From: Deltaproteobacteria bacterium
Lineage (GTDB): Bacteria > Acidobacteriota > Thermoanaerobaculia > Multivoradales > JAHZIX01
Reading direction: 5' to 3'
NCBI GenBank assembly: GCA_022601195.1
Contig: JAHZIX010000045.1
Span: forward strand, 310,001-374,000
Length of the DNA: 64,000 nucleotides
In this document: piece by piece, positions 40,980 through 50,045 of the stretch
Position numbering within the stretch: the stretch's first letter is position 1
Layout of the letters: each line of letters begins with the position of its first letter
Program-made: the position numbers and the translations under genes
Notes under the pieces: model-generated
Seen by the model: the letters and a program-made list of their open reading frames with translations, nothing else
Told to the model about the DNA's origin: nothing
The model's database searches: none

Positions 40980-41459
40980 GTGGGCCGAAAAAAACCACAC
41001 CACAATGAGTCCGTGATACCCAAGAGGGTCCCTTCAGCTGGGCCGGTAGTTCCGTCCCTAAAGAAGAGTCCACATTCCTTAGAGAGACGACAATACGGGA
41101 AGTACCACCCCTCGTTCCGTTTTTCCATGCTGGATCTTCAGGGACCCTACGGATTTGAAATCCTAAAGGCTGACGATGCACTGGAGCTAGCGCAACGACT
41201 GGGAAGCACTGAGCTCCGGACTTGGAACGAGATATTTGCCTCTGACAAGGCCAACAACCATCCTAATCAGGTCGAGCGATTCTCAAAAGAAGCTAAGAAA
41301 CGCCTCAGGGAATTGAAGCGAGATGATTTTGATGAATTGCACTCCATTCGACTGAGCGGCAAGGGCAGGCTGTACGGAGTGTTGCGTGAAGGCGTTTTCT
41401 ACATAATATGGTGGGACCGTGACCACCAAGTCTATCCTTCGAAAAAGAAGAACACTTAG
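40980..41459 (+). CDS. probable Panacea-associated toxin, 159 aa
   Basis: The N-terminal 40 residues are basic and poorly ordered. The core reads 'KYHPSFRFSMLDLQGPYGF', then 'RTWNEIFASDKANNHPNQ' and 'IRLSGKGRLYGVLREGVFYI' leading to 'IWWDRDHQVYPSKKK'. This last motif occurs in small proteins next to Panacea or other antitoxin genes and resembles RelE-like folds in layout, but I cannot name the mechanism. The GTG start at 40980 is uncertain. Position 32 bases downstream of the antitoxin gene supports the pairing. Confidence 0.7.
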   Translation: MGRKKPHHNESVIPKRVPSAGPVVPSLKKSPHSLERRQYGKYHPSFRFSMLDLQGPYGFEILKADDALELAQRLGSTELRTWNEIFASDKANNHPNQVERFSKEAKKRLRELKRDDFDELHSIRLSGKGRLYGVLREGVFYIIWWDRDHQVYPSKKKNT

Positions 41460-41522
41460 CCGAGCATACTCCCCACCAACAGAGTGTTGGGACACGACCC
41501 CGGAGAGGTTCCCCAAGACAAT

Positions 41523-41556
41523 TCCCCCGGGCCACCACCTGGGCGGTTCCGGGGGA
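41523..41556. terminator. GC-rich hairpin after the toxin gene, possible terminator
   Basis: TCCCCCGG and CCGGGGGA are perfect 8-bp arms around 18 bases that can pair partly. It lies 64 bases after the toxin stop and just beyond the end of the convergent RTX-like gene. No T-run is present. Confidence 0.45.
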
Positions 41557-41577
41557 GAAGGGTGGAGAGATTGCAGC

Positions 41578-42402
41578 TCAGCGAATGATCTGCCCCACCA
41601 AAGGGTTCGCTTCGACGACCTCTTGCAGGGAAACAACCTCAAGGATTGGGTTTTTCTGGGTCAGGTCGGCATAGGTGATGGTGCCACCGTCAGGGCCATT
41701 GCAGAACAGCTGCTCGACATCTCTCAAACGCACGGTGACTTTCAGCAGACCGTCGGAGAAAGTGAAGAACCGTACTAAGTAGTCGAAACCGGTCTCTCGG
41801 CGGGAAGCGGCCTCAAGGACGCAGAAACCCGGCATGTTGGTCACCTCGGCAGTGGGAATCCCGGTGCGAAGGCGACCCGGGGAAGGGGTCAGGGTTGGAA
41901 TACCATCGACCCGGTCGAGCACGCCGAAGACCATCGCGTCCCGATCTCCAGGGCCTCCCAGAAAGGCATCGCTGCCATCTCCTGGGGCCCAGATGTTGAT
42001 GTCATTTCCGGAGCCACCGAGAATGATGTCCTTGTTGGGGGCGACAAAGGCCTCCGGACCGCCGATCAGAATATCGTCGTCTTCGCCACCCTCGAGAAGG
42101 TCGGCTCCGAGGAGGCCGATCAGTACATCCGGACCATCCCGGCCAATCAGCACATCGCCATTATTGAGACTTTGGTCAATCTGAGAGTCAGCCGGTTGGA
42201 TGACCGGGTTGTCCATATTGTCGTCGTCAGCACCGATGAGAACACCGGCACGGGTAATGTCCTTGGCTGCGCCGGCCAAGGCGACAGTGCCGGAACCCAA
42301 TAGAAGTGCTGCGGCAGCGATAAAGGCGATCCATGGCCCGTATTCTCCGAAAGTGCGCTTGTTCTGGGTCGTGGGCGGCTGATGGAGAGTGTTCCTGGTC
42401 AT
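41578..42402 (-). CDS. exported protein with RTX-like calcium-binding repeats, 274 aa
   Basis: The start at 42402 is set by AGGAGG just upstream. A hydrophobic segment ('WIAFIAAAALLLGSGTVALA') near residue 25 suggests export. The middle has hemolysin-type nonapeptide-like repeats: 'GADDDNMD', 'NGDVLIGRDGPDVLIGLLGA', 'LLEGGEDDDILIGG', 'DIILGGSGNDINIW' and 'FLGGPGDRDAMVFG'. These form calcium-binding beta-roll turns. The C-terminal 100 residues are not repetitive and include two Cys. The large type I secretion signal of classical RTX toxins is not evident. Function unknown; possibly surface or extracellular. Confidence 0.75.
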   Translation of the reverse strand: MTRNTLHQPPTTQNKRTFGEYGPWIAFIAAAALLLGSGTVALAGAAKDITRAGVLIGADDDNMDNPVIQPADSQIDQSLNNGDVLIGRDGPDVLIGLLGADLLEGGEDDDILIGGPEAFVAPNKDIILGGSGNDINIWAPGDGSDAFLGGPGDRDAMVFGVLDRVDGIPTLTPSPGRLRTGIPTAEVTNMPGFCVLEAASRRETGFDYLVRFFTFSDGLLKVTVRLRDVEQLFCNGPDGGTITYADLTQKNPILEVVSLQEVVEANPLVGQIIR

Positions 42403-42647
42403 CGTTTCCTCCTGGTCGTTTAGATCGTTTGCTCGAGCTCTTCGGGCGATCCATGGCTGGCTATCCAAGCGAAAGGGGTTTGCCCTGCGAGCAACTGCAT
42501 CTTCGCCTTCTGCCTGGTTCGTCAACACCCGGCATCCGGCCGATTTCTTGACGCAATAGGTTGGAGGAAGCCAGCCGTTCGGGGGGTAGAAATTGGGACG
42601 AAAGTAAGGGGTGGCCTGAGCACGAGGGGACGACGGGGGCCCGAGAG

Positions 42648-43304
42648 CTAGAGGTTCTGAACCAGGCCTTCGCGAACCGCCAAGAGAGCTGCCTGGGTGC
42701 GGTCGCCAACCTCCAGCTTGGACAGGATGGCACTGACATAGCCCTTGACGGTCCCCTCGCTCAAGTGCAAAGAGCCGGCTACCTGCTTGTTACTGAACCC
42801 CTTGGCGACCAATTCCAACACCGCCTTTTCACGAGGCGTGAGCTCGTCTAGAGGAGACTCTTTCGGCGGCGCGGTAACTCGCTGAATCAGAATCCGTTGA
42901 GCTTCCGGGTGTAGCGCAGGGAGGTGCTCGCGGGCGCCACGGATAGCCCGAACCAGGTCGCCCTTGGAAGCATCCTTGAGCAAGTAGCCGAGTGCTCCAG
43001 CTTCTACCGAATCCCGCACGTAAGCCTCTTCCACAAAAGAGCTCAGCATAAGAACTTCAGCCTTTGTATTTCTCGCTTTGAGCTCCCGGACGGTCTCGAT
43101 GCCATTCATTTCGGGCATGACGATGTCCATCAGGATGACCTCCGGCTCCAGCTGGGGCTCGAGGGCCAGCGCTTGCAGGCCGTTACCGGCTTCCCCTACT
43201 ACGAGGAGATCCGGAACCTCTCCGAGGAGGGTTCGCAGACCTTCGCGGACAATTTCATGATCATCTACGATCATGATTCGGATGGGATTGCGGGAAATAG
43301 GCAT
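42648..43304 (-). CDS. NarL/FixJ-type response regulator, 218 aa
   Basis: The N-terminal receiver has 'IRIMIVDDHEIVREGL', acceptor Asp in 'VILMDIVMPEMNG', Ser pair in 'LMLSSF' and Lys in 'GYLLKDA'. The C-terminus is a LuxR-type helix-turn-helix ('LTPREKAVLELVAKGFSNKQ', 'LHLSEGTVKGYVSAILSKL'). The start at 43304 has AGGAG seven bases upstream. It lies directly after the GAF histidine kinase gene, its obvious partner. Targets are unknown. Confidence 0.93.
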   Translation of the reverse strand: MPISRNPIRIMIVDDHEIVREGLRTLLGEVPDLLVVGEAGNGLQALALEPQLEPEVILMDIVMPEMNGIETVRELKARNTKAEVLMLSSFVEEAYVRDSVEAGALGYLLKDASKGDLVRAIRGAREHLPALHPEAQRILIQRVTAPPKESPLDELTPREKAVLELVAKGFSNKQVAGSLHLSEGTVKGYVSAILSKLEVGDRTQAALLAVREGLVQNL

Positions 43305-43318
43305 GACTCTAGCTCCTC

Positions 43319-45085
43319 TCACTTCAGCTCAGTCAGTTTTCCGGACTCGCGGGCCTTTGGCCGAAAATTCATCGGAGTCTTGCGCCGTGGAACTGCTGGT
43401 TTTTTTCTCGGAATGGGTAGCTCGACTCGCAGCTCGGTACCGTAGCCAGGAGAGCTTTCGAGGCGGAAGGTCCCCCCGGAAGCTCGAGCTCTTTCGCGCA
43501 TGGAATTGAGACCCATTCCCCCTTCTTCGCTGCGGTACCGCCCCCGGTGATGAAGGGTCTTCTGAGCGTCGAAACCGCAGCCATCATCAATGACCTCTAG
43601 CCGGATGGCTTTGTCGTCGGAAGCCAGCCTCACCTCCACCCTGGTGGCTCTGGAGTGCTTGACCATGTTGTGAAGAGCTTCTTGGGCGATTCGAAAGAGG
43701 GCTTCCTCCAGGTCGGGCGCTTGGCGTCGGTAGCTGTTGGCGGAACAGGTCACCTGGACGCCGTCCTGCTCGACTTCTTTTAGGCTCTCGCGGAGCACTG
43801 AGAGTAGGCCGTCTCGGCGCACTCGATAAACGGTGGGTACGGTAAATTCACCGGTTCCACCCATGGCTTGAGCATCCGCCGGTTGCAGCTCCCGGAGAAG
43901 TCCTCGCATTTCTCCCAAGGCCGAACGGTTGAGCTCCAGCAAGCGAGTAATTCGGCGCTCTCCCTCTTCGGGATGTCGCTGAAAGGCCTGCACCACGGAC
44001 TCACCAATCAGGGTGGCGCTAAAGAGCATCTGGGTCACGGAGTCGTGGAGTTCACGGGCGAGCCGTTGACGCTCTTCTAGAACCGCCCCTCGTTGGGCCT
44101 GCTCGAAAAGAGAGGCATTCTTGATGGCGACGGCTAGGTGGTCTGCAGTGATCTCCAGGCTGGTTGCGTCTTCCTCGGAGAACGGCTCGGAGCTTTCTGC
44201 GTTGATCACTCCGAGAACCTGGTCTCCCAACAGGATCGGCACGGCCAACTCGGCAGTAATGTTTTTTGACCCCGGTGTAGGTAGGTAGCGGGGGTCTTTA
44301 TGGACTGCGTTGACTCGCTGGGTTTCGCCGCTGCGTACCGCAGCTCCCATGATTCCCTCGTCGACAGACAATCGATGCTCGGTGCCCACCAGCTCCCGAT
44401 AGTGCCCCCCCACAGCCTGAAGAATCAGAATCTCCGGGTTTTTCGGGTCGAGCAGAGGAATCGCGACATTGGCGAAACCAAGGAGGTCGTGGATTGCGTC
44501 GGCGGCATTCTGGAGCAGATCTTCCCGTTCCAGGCCCGCGGCAATGATTCTGCCAACCTTAGCGATCAGCACCAGCCGCGCCGCTCTCTCCTTTTCTCGA
44601 CGATATCGCCGGGCGTTCTCGATGGCGATGGCCGCGTGGCGAGCAAATAGATTGAGCACCTCGATGTCATTGGCGTCGAAGCGTCGCGGCGGCAGGGCTC
44701 CTATCCCGAAGAAGCCTACCAATCGATCCCGCCAGAAAATTGGGGCTCCGACGACGGCGTTGGCTTTTAGCTCGGGCAGAGTTGGGTTGGGCACAGAGCC
44801 GTAGCGCTCGTGGACGACGGTGGTCCGTTCTAAGAGCACCTGACCCGCTAAGCCTTCTCCTGGCCCCATTTCTGCACCGAGCTCCTCCGGCGGCATTCGG
44901 TAGATCGCTTCGGTACGGATCAGGTTCCGGTGTTGATCGTAGAGGCCGATACTCCCGTCGTTGGCACCGGTCAGCTCGCAAGCGTGACGGACGATGCGGG
45001 TGAGGAGCGGACGCAGCTCCAACTCGCTGCTAATCTCCTCAATCACCTGCCGAAGAGCTTGTTGTTGTCTAAGAAGTCGTTCCAT
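43319..45085 (-). CDS. cytoplasmic two-GAF histidine kinase, NarX-like (HisKA_3), 588 aa
   Basis: Two GAF domains occupy about residues 10-165 and 175-325 ('LTGANDGSIGLYDQ', 'AVVGAPIFWRDRLVGFFGIG'; 'ELAVPILLGDQVLGVINAES'). The dimerisation/phosphorylation helix has 'EERQRLARELHDSVTQMLFS' with His in 'ELHDSV'. The ATPase domain has 'LFRIAQEALHNMVKHSRA', 'VIDDGCGFD' and 'GGMGLNSMRERARASGG'. There is no membrane helix, so the signal is intracellular, perhaps redox or a gas. A short basic tail follows the kinase core. Partner is the adjacent NarL-type regulator. Confidence 0.93.
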   Translation of the reverse strand: MERLLRQQQALRQVIEEISSELELRPLLTRIVRHACELTGANDGSIGLYDQHRNLIRTEAIYRMPPEELGAEMGPGEGLAGQVLLERTTVVHERYGSVPNPTLPELKANAVVGAPIFWRDRLVGFFGIGALPPRRFDANDIEVLNLFARHAAIAIENARRYRREKERAARLVLIAKVGRIIAAGLEREDLLQNAADAIHDLLGFANVAIPLLDPKNPEILILQAVGGHYRELVGTEHRLSVDEGIMGAAVRSGETQRVNAVHKDPRYLPTPGSKNITAELAVPILLGDQVLGVINAESSEPFSEEDATSLEITADHLAVAIKNASLFEQAQRGAVLEERQRLARELHDSVTQMLFSATLIGESVVQAFQRHPEEGERRITRLLELNRSALGEMRGLLRELQPADAQAMGGTGEFTVPTVYRVRRDGLLSVLRESLKEVEQDGVQVTCSANSYRRQAPDLEEALFRIAQEALHNMVKHSRATRVEVRLASDDKAIRLEVIDDGCGFDAQKTLHHRGRYRSEEGGMGLNSMRERARASGGTFRLESSPGYGTELRVELPIPRKKPAVPRRKTPMNFRPKARESGKLTELK

Positions 45086-45303
45086 GTTTGCCGCCAGCCC
45101 TCAGGGAACTCGCAGGGCCAGTCTAGTCCTTGAGAAGATCCCTTCGCCACCGCAGAAGGGGTTGGGTCTTCCCCTAACTTTGGTACCTCTTAGGACCTAA
45201 CTTTTGGCAGGGGTTGGCAAGCTGGAAGGAAGCGGTCGACTAGGAGGGGCCAGCTTGGGTACGTGCCGTTGGGGAGCTCGGTAGCTCCAGCACCCAATAG
45301 ACC

Positions 45304-45801
45304 CTACAGGGTTCGGCGCCGGATGACCCGCAGCCATCGAATGTAGCTGAGAACCATGGTGTGGATCGCCTCTTCCTCTTCGGCATCCACATTGCCTCCG
45401 AGCTCCTTTCGCAGGTCCAAGGTGGAGGGCAAAGCGGAGGGCGATAAGAAAGGTGGGCCGATAGGGGTTGGCCCCCCGCCCTGCCCATGCCGAGAGGCTT
45501 GCTTGTCTGCCGGCAAAGGGGCACGCATCATGGGTATGACCTCTGCGAGTTCCGACAGGCCGACTCCGAGGCCGTAGAGCAGCCGTTCTAGAGTGTCTAT
45601 GGTCGGACGCTGTTTTCCTGTTTCGTAGGCACTGAGCATCGCTTTGGTGATACCTGCAGCTTCCGCCGCTTGGTATTGCTTCATCAGACGCTGCTCGCGA
45701 AGCCACCGAAGCGCCTTACCAAGACCGTCGAAGGCTGCGTTTCTCTGTTTGAGGGGACCGCGAGGGCCGGATCTCCGACCGGCCTTGGCGGGGTCAGGCA
45801 T
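45304..45801 (-). CDS. XRE-family transcriptional regulator, 165 aa
   Basis: A helix-turn-helix of the XRE type is at residues about 28-85 ('LREQRLMKQYQAAEAAGITK' and 'AMLSAYETGKQRPTIDTLER'). The C-terminal half has a Gly/Pro-rich linker and a helical end ('AEEEEAIHTMVLSYIRWLRV'). The gene overlaps the upstream XRE gene by eight bases, forming a pair of related regulators. The regulated genes are unknown; candidates are the two-component genes or the TonB receptor on either side. Confidence 0.85.
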   Translation of the reverse strand: MPDPAKAGRRSGPRGPLKQRNAAFDGLGKALRWLREQRLMKQYQAAEAAGITKAMLSAYETGKQRPTIDTLERLLYGLGVGLSELAEVIPMMRAPLPADKQASRHGQGGGPTPIGPPFLSPSALPSTLDLRKELGGNVDAEEEEAIHTMVLSYIRWLRVIRRRTL

Positions 45802-46243
45802 CTCGGGCCTCAGAATGGCGGAGTAGGCCCACCATCATGCGCAGCATTCCTAGGAGGTAGCGCTCCGCGTCAGAGGAGATGGAGTCCTGGTCGGACAGGA
45901 TGGAACTGAGATCGAAGCTGGGCTCGGCAATCTCTCCCGGCATGGAGCCACCAACACTGAGGTCGTACTCATCTTGCTCGATGCGAATCCTCCAGTTTTG
46001 GCAGTGGAAGGGAAACACGTCCCCCCGCGCAAACCGGAGGGCGGCCTCTAGATCGATGAGGCTACAGTTCATGGCGCTCAACATCTTCCAGAGCGACTCC
46101 AGCGATGGTTTCTCCTTCCCCCTCTCATAGTTGGAGATCATCGAAGCGGTAATTCCCGCCAGGCCGGCCACCTCTTCCTGGGTGCGTCCGTTTTTCTCGC
46201 GCAGAACGACTAGAGCCCTGCCTAAGTGCTGTATCGGAACCAT
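45794..46243 (-). CDS. XRE-family transcriptional regulator, 149 aa
   Basis: The helix-turn-helix is at residues about 10-68 ('LREKNGRTQEEVAGLAGITA' and 'SMISNYERGKEKPSLESLWK'). The C-terminal part is acidic and ends with a helix ('DAERYLLGMLRMMVGLLRH') similar in placement to that of the downstream paralog. The ATG at 46243 is chosen over a TTG at 46279. It overlaps the second XRE gene by eight bases. The two proteins may hetero-oligomerise. Confidence 0.85.
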   Translation of the reverse strand: MVPIQHLGRALVVLREKNGRTQEEVAGLAGITASMISNYERGKEKPSLESLWKMLSAMNCSLIDLEAALRFARGDVFPFHCQNWRIRIEQDEYDLSVGGSMPGEIAEPSFDLSSILSDQDSISSDAERYLLGMLRMMVGLLRHSEARDA

Positions 46244-46470
46244 GTCGCGAAATGTATCTTCCTTCGAGCTTCGAAGCAAGAGTAAGTGGTTTGTTTTCAG
46301 TCATTTGGGAGAACGTTGCTTTGCTCTGAAGCACAAGTTTCTTGACCTCGGAGACATGTTTCGTCAGGCGGCTCTTTCCATCGGAAGACGTTTCATTTCG
46401 CAAGAGGGATCTTCTTGCGTGCGAGAGCAAGTGAGGAAAGATGTGAGGAATGGGTTGTTTTTTTCTCTAC

Positions 46471-48603
46471 TTAGCCACCCGACCACGACAGGTGGAGACC
46501 AAAAGTGCGCCCTTTAGCCTCGGGGGCCTTGCGATCTGCAGAGACAAAATACCGTTCGTCCAGAAGATTGCTGGCCGTACCCATCAGCGAGATGCTTGGG
46601 GTCAAGGAACGTCCAAGAGACAGAGAGAGCAAAGCGGCGCCAGGTGTCTCTTTTTCGCCGCTACCAAAGTCGTCCTTAGAGAACCGGTACTGCCCTTCCA
46701 TACCGATATTCCAACTCCCTTGGGAAATTCGTAAGCCTGCCCTCAGGCGATCCGAAGGAACATCAGAAAGAACCTCCCCCTGATCGCTCTCCCCTTCCAT
46801 CCAATGGCCGCCGAAGGTGAAGCGCACTCTCCGGCTCGCTTGGTGAAAGCCTTCTAGTTCGACCCCGTGCAGAGTTCCTGAGGTCAGGTTGAAGAAAGTC
46901 AGCAGGTCAGGAGCAACCTCCACTCGCTCGATGTAGTCATCGATGCGGTTTTCAAAGACAAATACCGCCAGGTGAGAACGCTTTCCGGACCAACGAACCC
47001 CGAGGTCCACGTTGAAGGAAGTCTCCGATTCCAAGTCCGGATTGCCGATGACTCCTCCTCTACCCGTCGTTCCGGCAAAAAACCGCTCTGAAAGGCTGGG
47101 AAGCCGCTGCCCTGTGCCAGCACTAGCGATCAGGTGGAACCCGGACCCAAGAGGGGCCACAAGGCCAAGAAAAGCGTTCAAGGCCTGCTCCCTCTCACTC
47201 GACGCACCCTTGTTTCCTTGGCGAAAGAAGCTCCAGCGGAATGCGGACTCTAATTGCACTGGCCCCCAAGACCAACCGCCGCCAGCGAAAGCGCCCAACT
47301 CATCCAGCTCCGCTCCGTCCAGGCTCCGGAGAGTGACAGGCTCTTCTTCCCCTTCACGTGCAACCTCCGTGGCAGAAACTCCTTTCCGGCCAAAATAGTC
47401 GACGCCGAACCGGCCTCGGAGCCGTTCACCCAGCTTATAGCGATGAACCCAGCTAGCTCCGAGATCGAGGGATTCATTGACAACGTCGGACCTGCTCTCG
47501 CCGAGAGTCGACGTGGTGGTCATGAGGTCATTGGGATGGGCGAAGACTTGAGCTCTCCATCGATTTTCTTGCTCCGCAGCGAAACTCACCACCAGATGAC
47601 GCTCTCTAGGGTAGATTGTTGTGCGCCGAGGGAAGTCTGTATTGGCCTTAGAGATATCCCAGCCAAACGACGGCAAGATGACCAGTTCGTAGGATCGGCC
47701 GGGTTTCGAGGTGCCCGGAACACCTGGACTCGATTTCCAGGCCTTGCGAAAGAGAGCCGACCCTTGCTTGAACCCGCTGGCCAGAGTTTCGCCACTGGCC
47801 GTTTCCGCGCTATCGGCTCGGCGCACCGCGACGCCGAGAGAAAGGTCTTGCTCGGGCCGGCCCCAACCCAGAGCTTGATAAGCCTCTCTACCTTGGTCGG
47901 AAAAACCTACGTGGTATTCCGTAGCAAGGAATGGTTTCGGATCCAGCTCAATCACACCGCCAAGAGCCCCGGAGCCATACACAGCAGAGGCAGCTCCGCG
48001 GACGACGTTGACAGAGCCCAGGAGCCTGGGGTCGATGAAGGATGCGGAAACACCAGCTCTACGCTCGGAAGCCAGAGGTACTCCAGCCAGAACGGAGCGA
48101 ACTCGGTGTCTCGAAACGCCGCGAACGGAGAGCACTTGGAACAGCCCCCCCTGTCCATTCTCAGAGACTGACGACGAATGGGCAGCTAGCTCGGCGGGTG
48201 TTGACGGCGGTACGGCAAGCTCCGTGGCAGTGAAAGAGCTTGCGGCTAGGGTAATCGGTGCGCGATCTCGGAGAGGTTGAGCAGCGACGGTGATCTCTTC
48301 TCGATGCACGGAGTGCCGCACGAGAGTGATGGTCAAAGGCTCGTCTCTCTCTTCCTCGACAGTCACCTGCGCGGCGACGAAGCCCGTGAGGGAAAATCGT
48401 AAATCCCTTGCCTCTCCTGGCTCGCTGATCTCGAATCGCCCGTCCCGCCCGGTGAGCGTGGTCTCCGAACTTCCCTGCCATTCGACGAGGACTCGGTCGA
48501 GGGGCTGCCCGGATTCGCCCACAACTCTCCCTGTCACCGTGTCGGCAGCAGAAAGAATGGGCAGAACCAAGAGGGTCAGCGCATTTATCAGGCGCGACCT
48601 CAT
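46471..48603 (-). CDS. TonB-dependent outer-membrane receptor with N-terminal carboxypeptidase-regulatory-like domain, 710 aa
   Basis: A signal peptide ('LINALTLLVLPILSAA') is followed by a regulatory-like beta domain ('TVTGRVVGESGQPLDRVLVE', 'GRDGRFEIS') at residues 20-95. A plug domain follows, with 'VLSVRGVSRHRVRSVLAGVP' and 'VNVVRGAASAVYGSGALGGV', and then the beta barrel up to a C-terminal aromatic 'FGLHLSW'. The barrel contains 'GQRLPSLSERFFAGTTGRGG', usual in siderophore/cobalamin-type receptors. Substrate is not predictable. It overlaps the bactofilin stop by one base. Confidence 0.9.
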   Translation of the reverse strand: MRSRLINALTLLVLPILSAADTVTGRVVGESGQPLDRVLVEWQGSSETTLTGRDGRFEISEPGEARDLRFSLTGFVAAQVTVEEERDEPLTITLVRHSVHREEITVAAQPLRDRAPITLAASSFTATELAVPPSTPAELAAHSSSVSENGQGGLFQVLSVRGVSRHRVRSVLAGVPLASERRAGVSASFIDPRLLGSVNVVRGAASAVYGSGALGGVIELDPKPFLATEYHVGFSDQGREAYQALGWGRPEQDLSLGVAVRRADSAETASGETLASGFKQGSALFRKAWKSSPGVPGTSKPGRSYELVILPSFGWDISKANTDFPRRTTIYPRERHLVVSFAAEQENRWRAQVFAHPNDLMTTTSTLGESRSDVVNESLDLGASWVHRYKLGERLRGRFGVDYFGRKGVSATEVAREGEEEPVTLRSLDGAELDELGAFAGGGWSWGPVQLESAFRWSFFRQGNKGASSEREQALNAFLGLVAPLGSGFHLIASAGTGQRLPSLSERFFAGTTGRGGVIGNPDLESETSFNVDLGVRWSGKRSHLAVFVFENRIDDYIERVEVAPDLLTFFNLTSGTLHGVELEGFHQASRRVRFTFGGHWMEGESDQGEVLSDVPSDRLRAGLRISQGSWNIGMEGQYRFSKDDFGSGEKETPGAALLSLSLGRSLTPSISLMGTASNLLDERYFVSADRKAPEAKGRTFGLHLSWSGG

Positions 48604-49034
48604 TATCTGTCTTTTACAAACGGCACCGTCGGCGCTACGGCCTGAGGGCCAGCGGTCTTAGGCTTACTGTGCCCCCCATCGCTGCGCCCCTTACCGGGCA
48701 TGGCACATCGCCCCTCAAATACGGCGCCGTCTTCGATCACTAGAGTCGGTGTTTCCAAATCTGCTGCAACGACCCCTGTGGCAGCTATCTGCACTCGGAC
48801 CTTCGCGTTGATCTTTCCTTCCACACGACCGGAGACAAACACCTGACCCGCTTGAATGTCCCCTTCCAACACCCCACCTTCGCCGATCATGAGAATTCCA
48901 TCGGAAACGATGCCGCCGGTCAGTTTGCCGTCGATACGAAACGTATTCTCGAAGCGCAGGTCACCTTTCACGTGGCTTCCTGCGTCCAAAAAACCATTGA
49001 GCTCTGTAGTGGAGCTATCTGATTTGAAGATCAT
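48603..49034 (-). CDS. bactofilin (DUF583), 143 aa
   Basis: The core is a right-handed beta-helix with short repeated strands: 'DAGSHVKGDLRFENTFRIDG', 'GILMIGEGGVLEGDIQAGQV' and 'GVVAADLETPTLVIEDGAVF'. Flanking tails are charged and Pro-rich, as in other bactofilins. They polymerise into cytoskeletal filaments. The start overlaps the parB stop as ATGA, so it is translated together with the segregation genes. In Myxococcus bactofilins scaffold ParABS; the coupling here suggests a similar role. Confidence 0.9.
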   Translation of the reverse strand: MIFKSDSSTTELNGFLDAGSHVKGDLRFENTFRIDGKLTGGIVSDGILMIGEGGVLEGDIQAGQVFVSGRVEGKINAKVRVQIAATGVVAADLETPTLVIEDGAVFEGRCAMPGKGRSDGGHSKPKTAGPQAVAPTVPFVKDR

Positions 49035-49939
49035 TCGTTGTCTCCTCGGGCCATCAGTAGGTCGTAAATCCGGATGAGCTCCTCCTCGGAGTGAAACCGG
49101 ATGTTGACGACTCCGCTTTTTCCCCGACGCTTGATGTGCACTTGAGTCTGCAAATGCCGAGTCAACTTTTCAGCTGCTGCGGCGGTATGTACTTCGATCG
49201 CTGCCGGCTCCTGCTTTGAAGAGCCTTGGGGGGGGGCAGGGGTTTCATTACGGCGAACCGCGGTGAGCGCCTCGAGCGCCCGGGCCGTCAACCCCTCTTC
49301 GACGGCTCGTTGAGCTAATTCGGCTTGCTTCTCCTCATCGGCAAGGGCTAATAGTGGCCTCGCTTGTCCCGCCGTGAGCTGGCCAGAGCGCAGTAAATCC
49401 TGAACCTCCCGGCTCAGTCGTAATAACCGTAAACCATTGGTAACAGTAGCCCTAGCTTTGCCAACGCGCCGAGCAATCTGCTCTTGGGACAGACTGAAGC
49501 GTTCCTGTAACAGCCGGTAGGCCTCAGCTTCTTCCACTGGATTCAAGTCCCGTCGCTGGACGTTTTCCACCAAAGCCAACTCGAGAAGCTCCTGGTCTCC
49601 GGAGACTTCCCTTAGGACGACCGGAACAGACTCGAGGCCGGCCCGCTGGGCAGCTCGCCACCGGCGCTCACCAGCGACGATCGTGTACTGGCCCGGCGTG
49701 TCCGGCTGTTCGGAGACGACAATGGGTTGCACCACCCCTTGCTCCCGAATCGACTGCGCCAACTCCTCTAGCCCCGACTCCTCAAAATGGCTCCTGGGCT
49801 GGAAGCGGTTCGGCAGGAGGTCCCCGACCGGTAGTTGATTCGAAGCCAACGAGGTAGATGGCTCCTTCGGCGGGGTGACCGGTGCTGAGGAAAGGAGGGC
49901 GTCTAGGCCCCGTCCGAGGCCGCGCTTTTTTACCGCCAT
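49031..49939 (-). CDS. parB: chromosome-partitioning protein ParB, 302 aa
   Basis: The N-terminus is 'KKRGLGRGLDALLSS', typical of chromosomal ParB. The ParB-N domain has 'LPNRFQPRSHFEESGLEELA' and 'IVAGERRWRAAQRAGLESVP', which includes the CTP/arm motif 'GERRWRA'. The helix-turn-helix part has 'LSQEQIARRVGKARATVTNG' and the C-terminus a dimerisation domain. It binds parS and loads SMC/condensin; a parS-like site lies about 3.4 kb away at 53324. It follows parA by about 100 bases. Confidence 0.95.
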   Translation of the reverse strand: MAVKKRGLGRGLDALLSSAPVTPPKEPSTSLASNQLPVGDLLPNRFQPRSHFEESGLEELAQSIREQGVVQPIVVSEQPDTPGQYTIVAGERRWRAAQRAGLESVPVVLREVSGDQELLELALVENVQRRDLNPVEEAEAYRLLQERFSLSQEQIARRVGKARATVTNGLRLLRLSREVQDLLRSGQLTAGQARPLLALADEEKQAELAQRAVEEGLTARALEALTAVRRNETPAPPQGSSKQEPAAIEVHTAAAAEKLTRHLQTQVHIKRRGKSGVVNIRFHSEEELIRIYDLLMARGDNE

Positions 49940-50045
49940 AAACGGGTGAATCCTTCTTTTTTTATGGAGCCGCTTTTGACTCTCATCTGGCTTGCCCTTC
50001 TTACTCTTGCGGCCATGTCTGGTCGATCTCCCCTACTCTCAGCCC

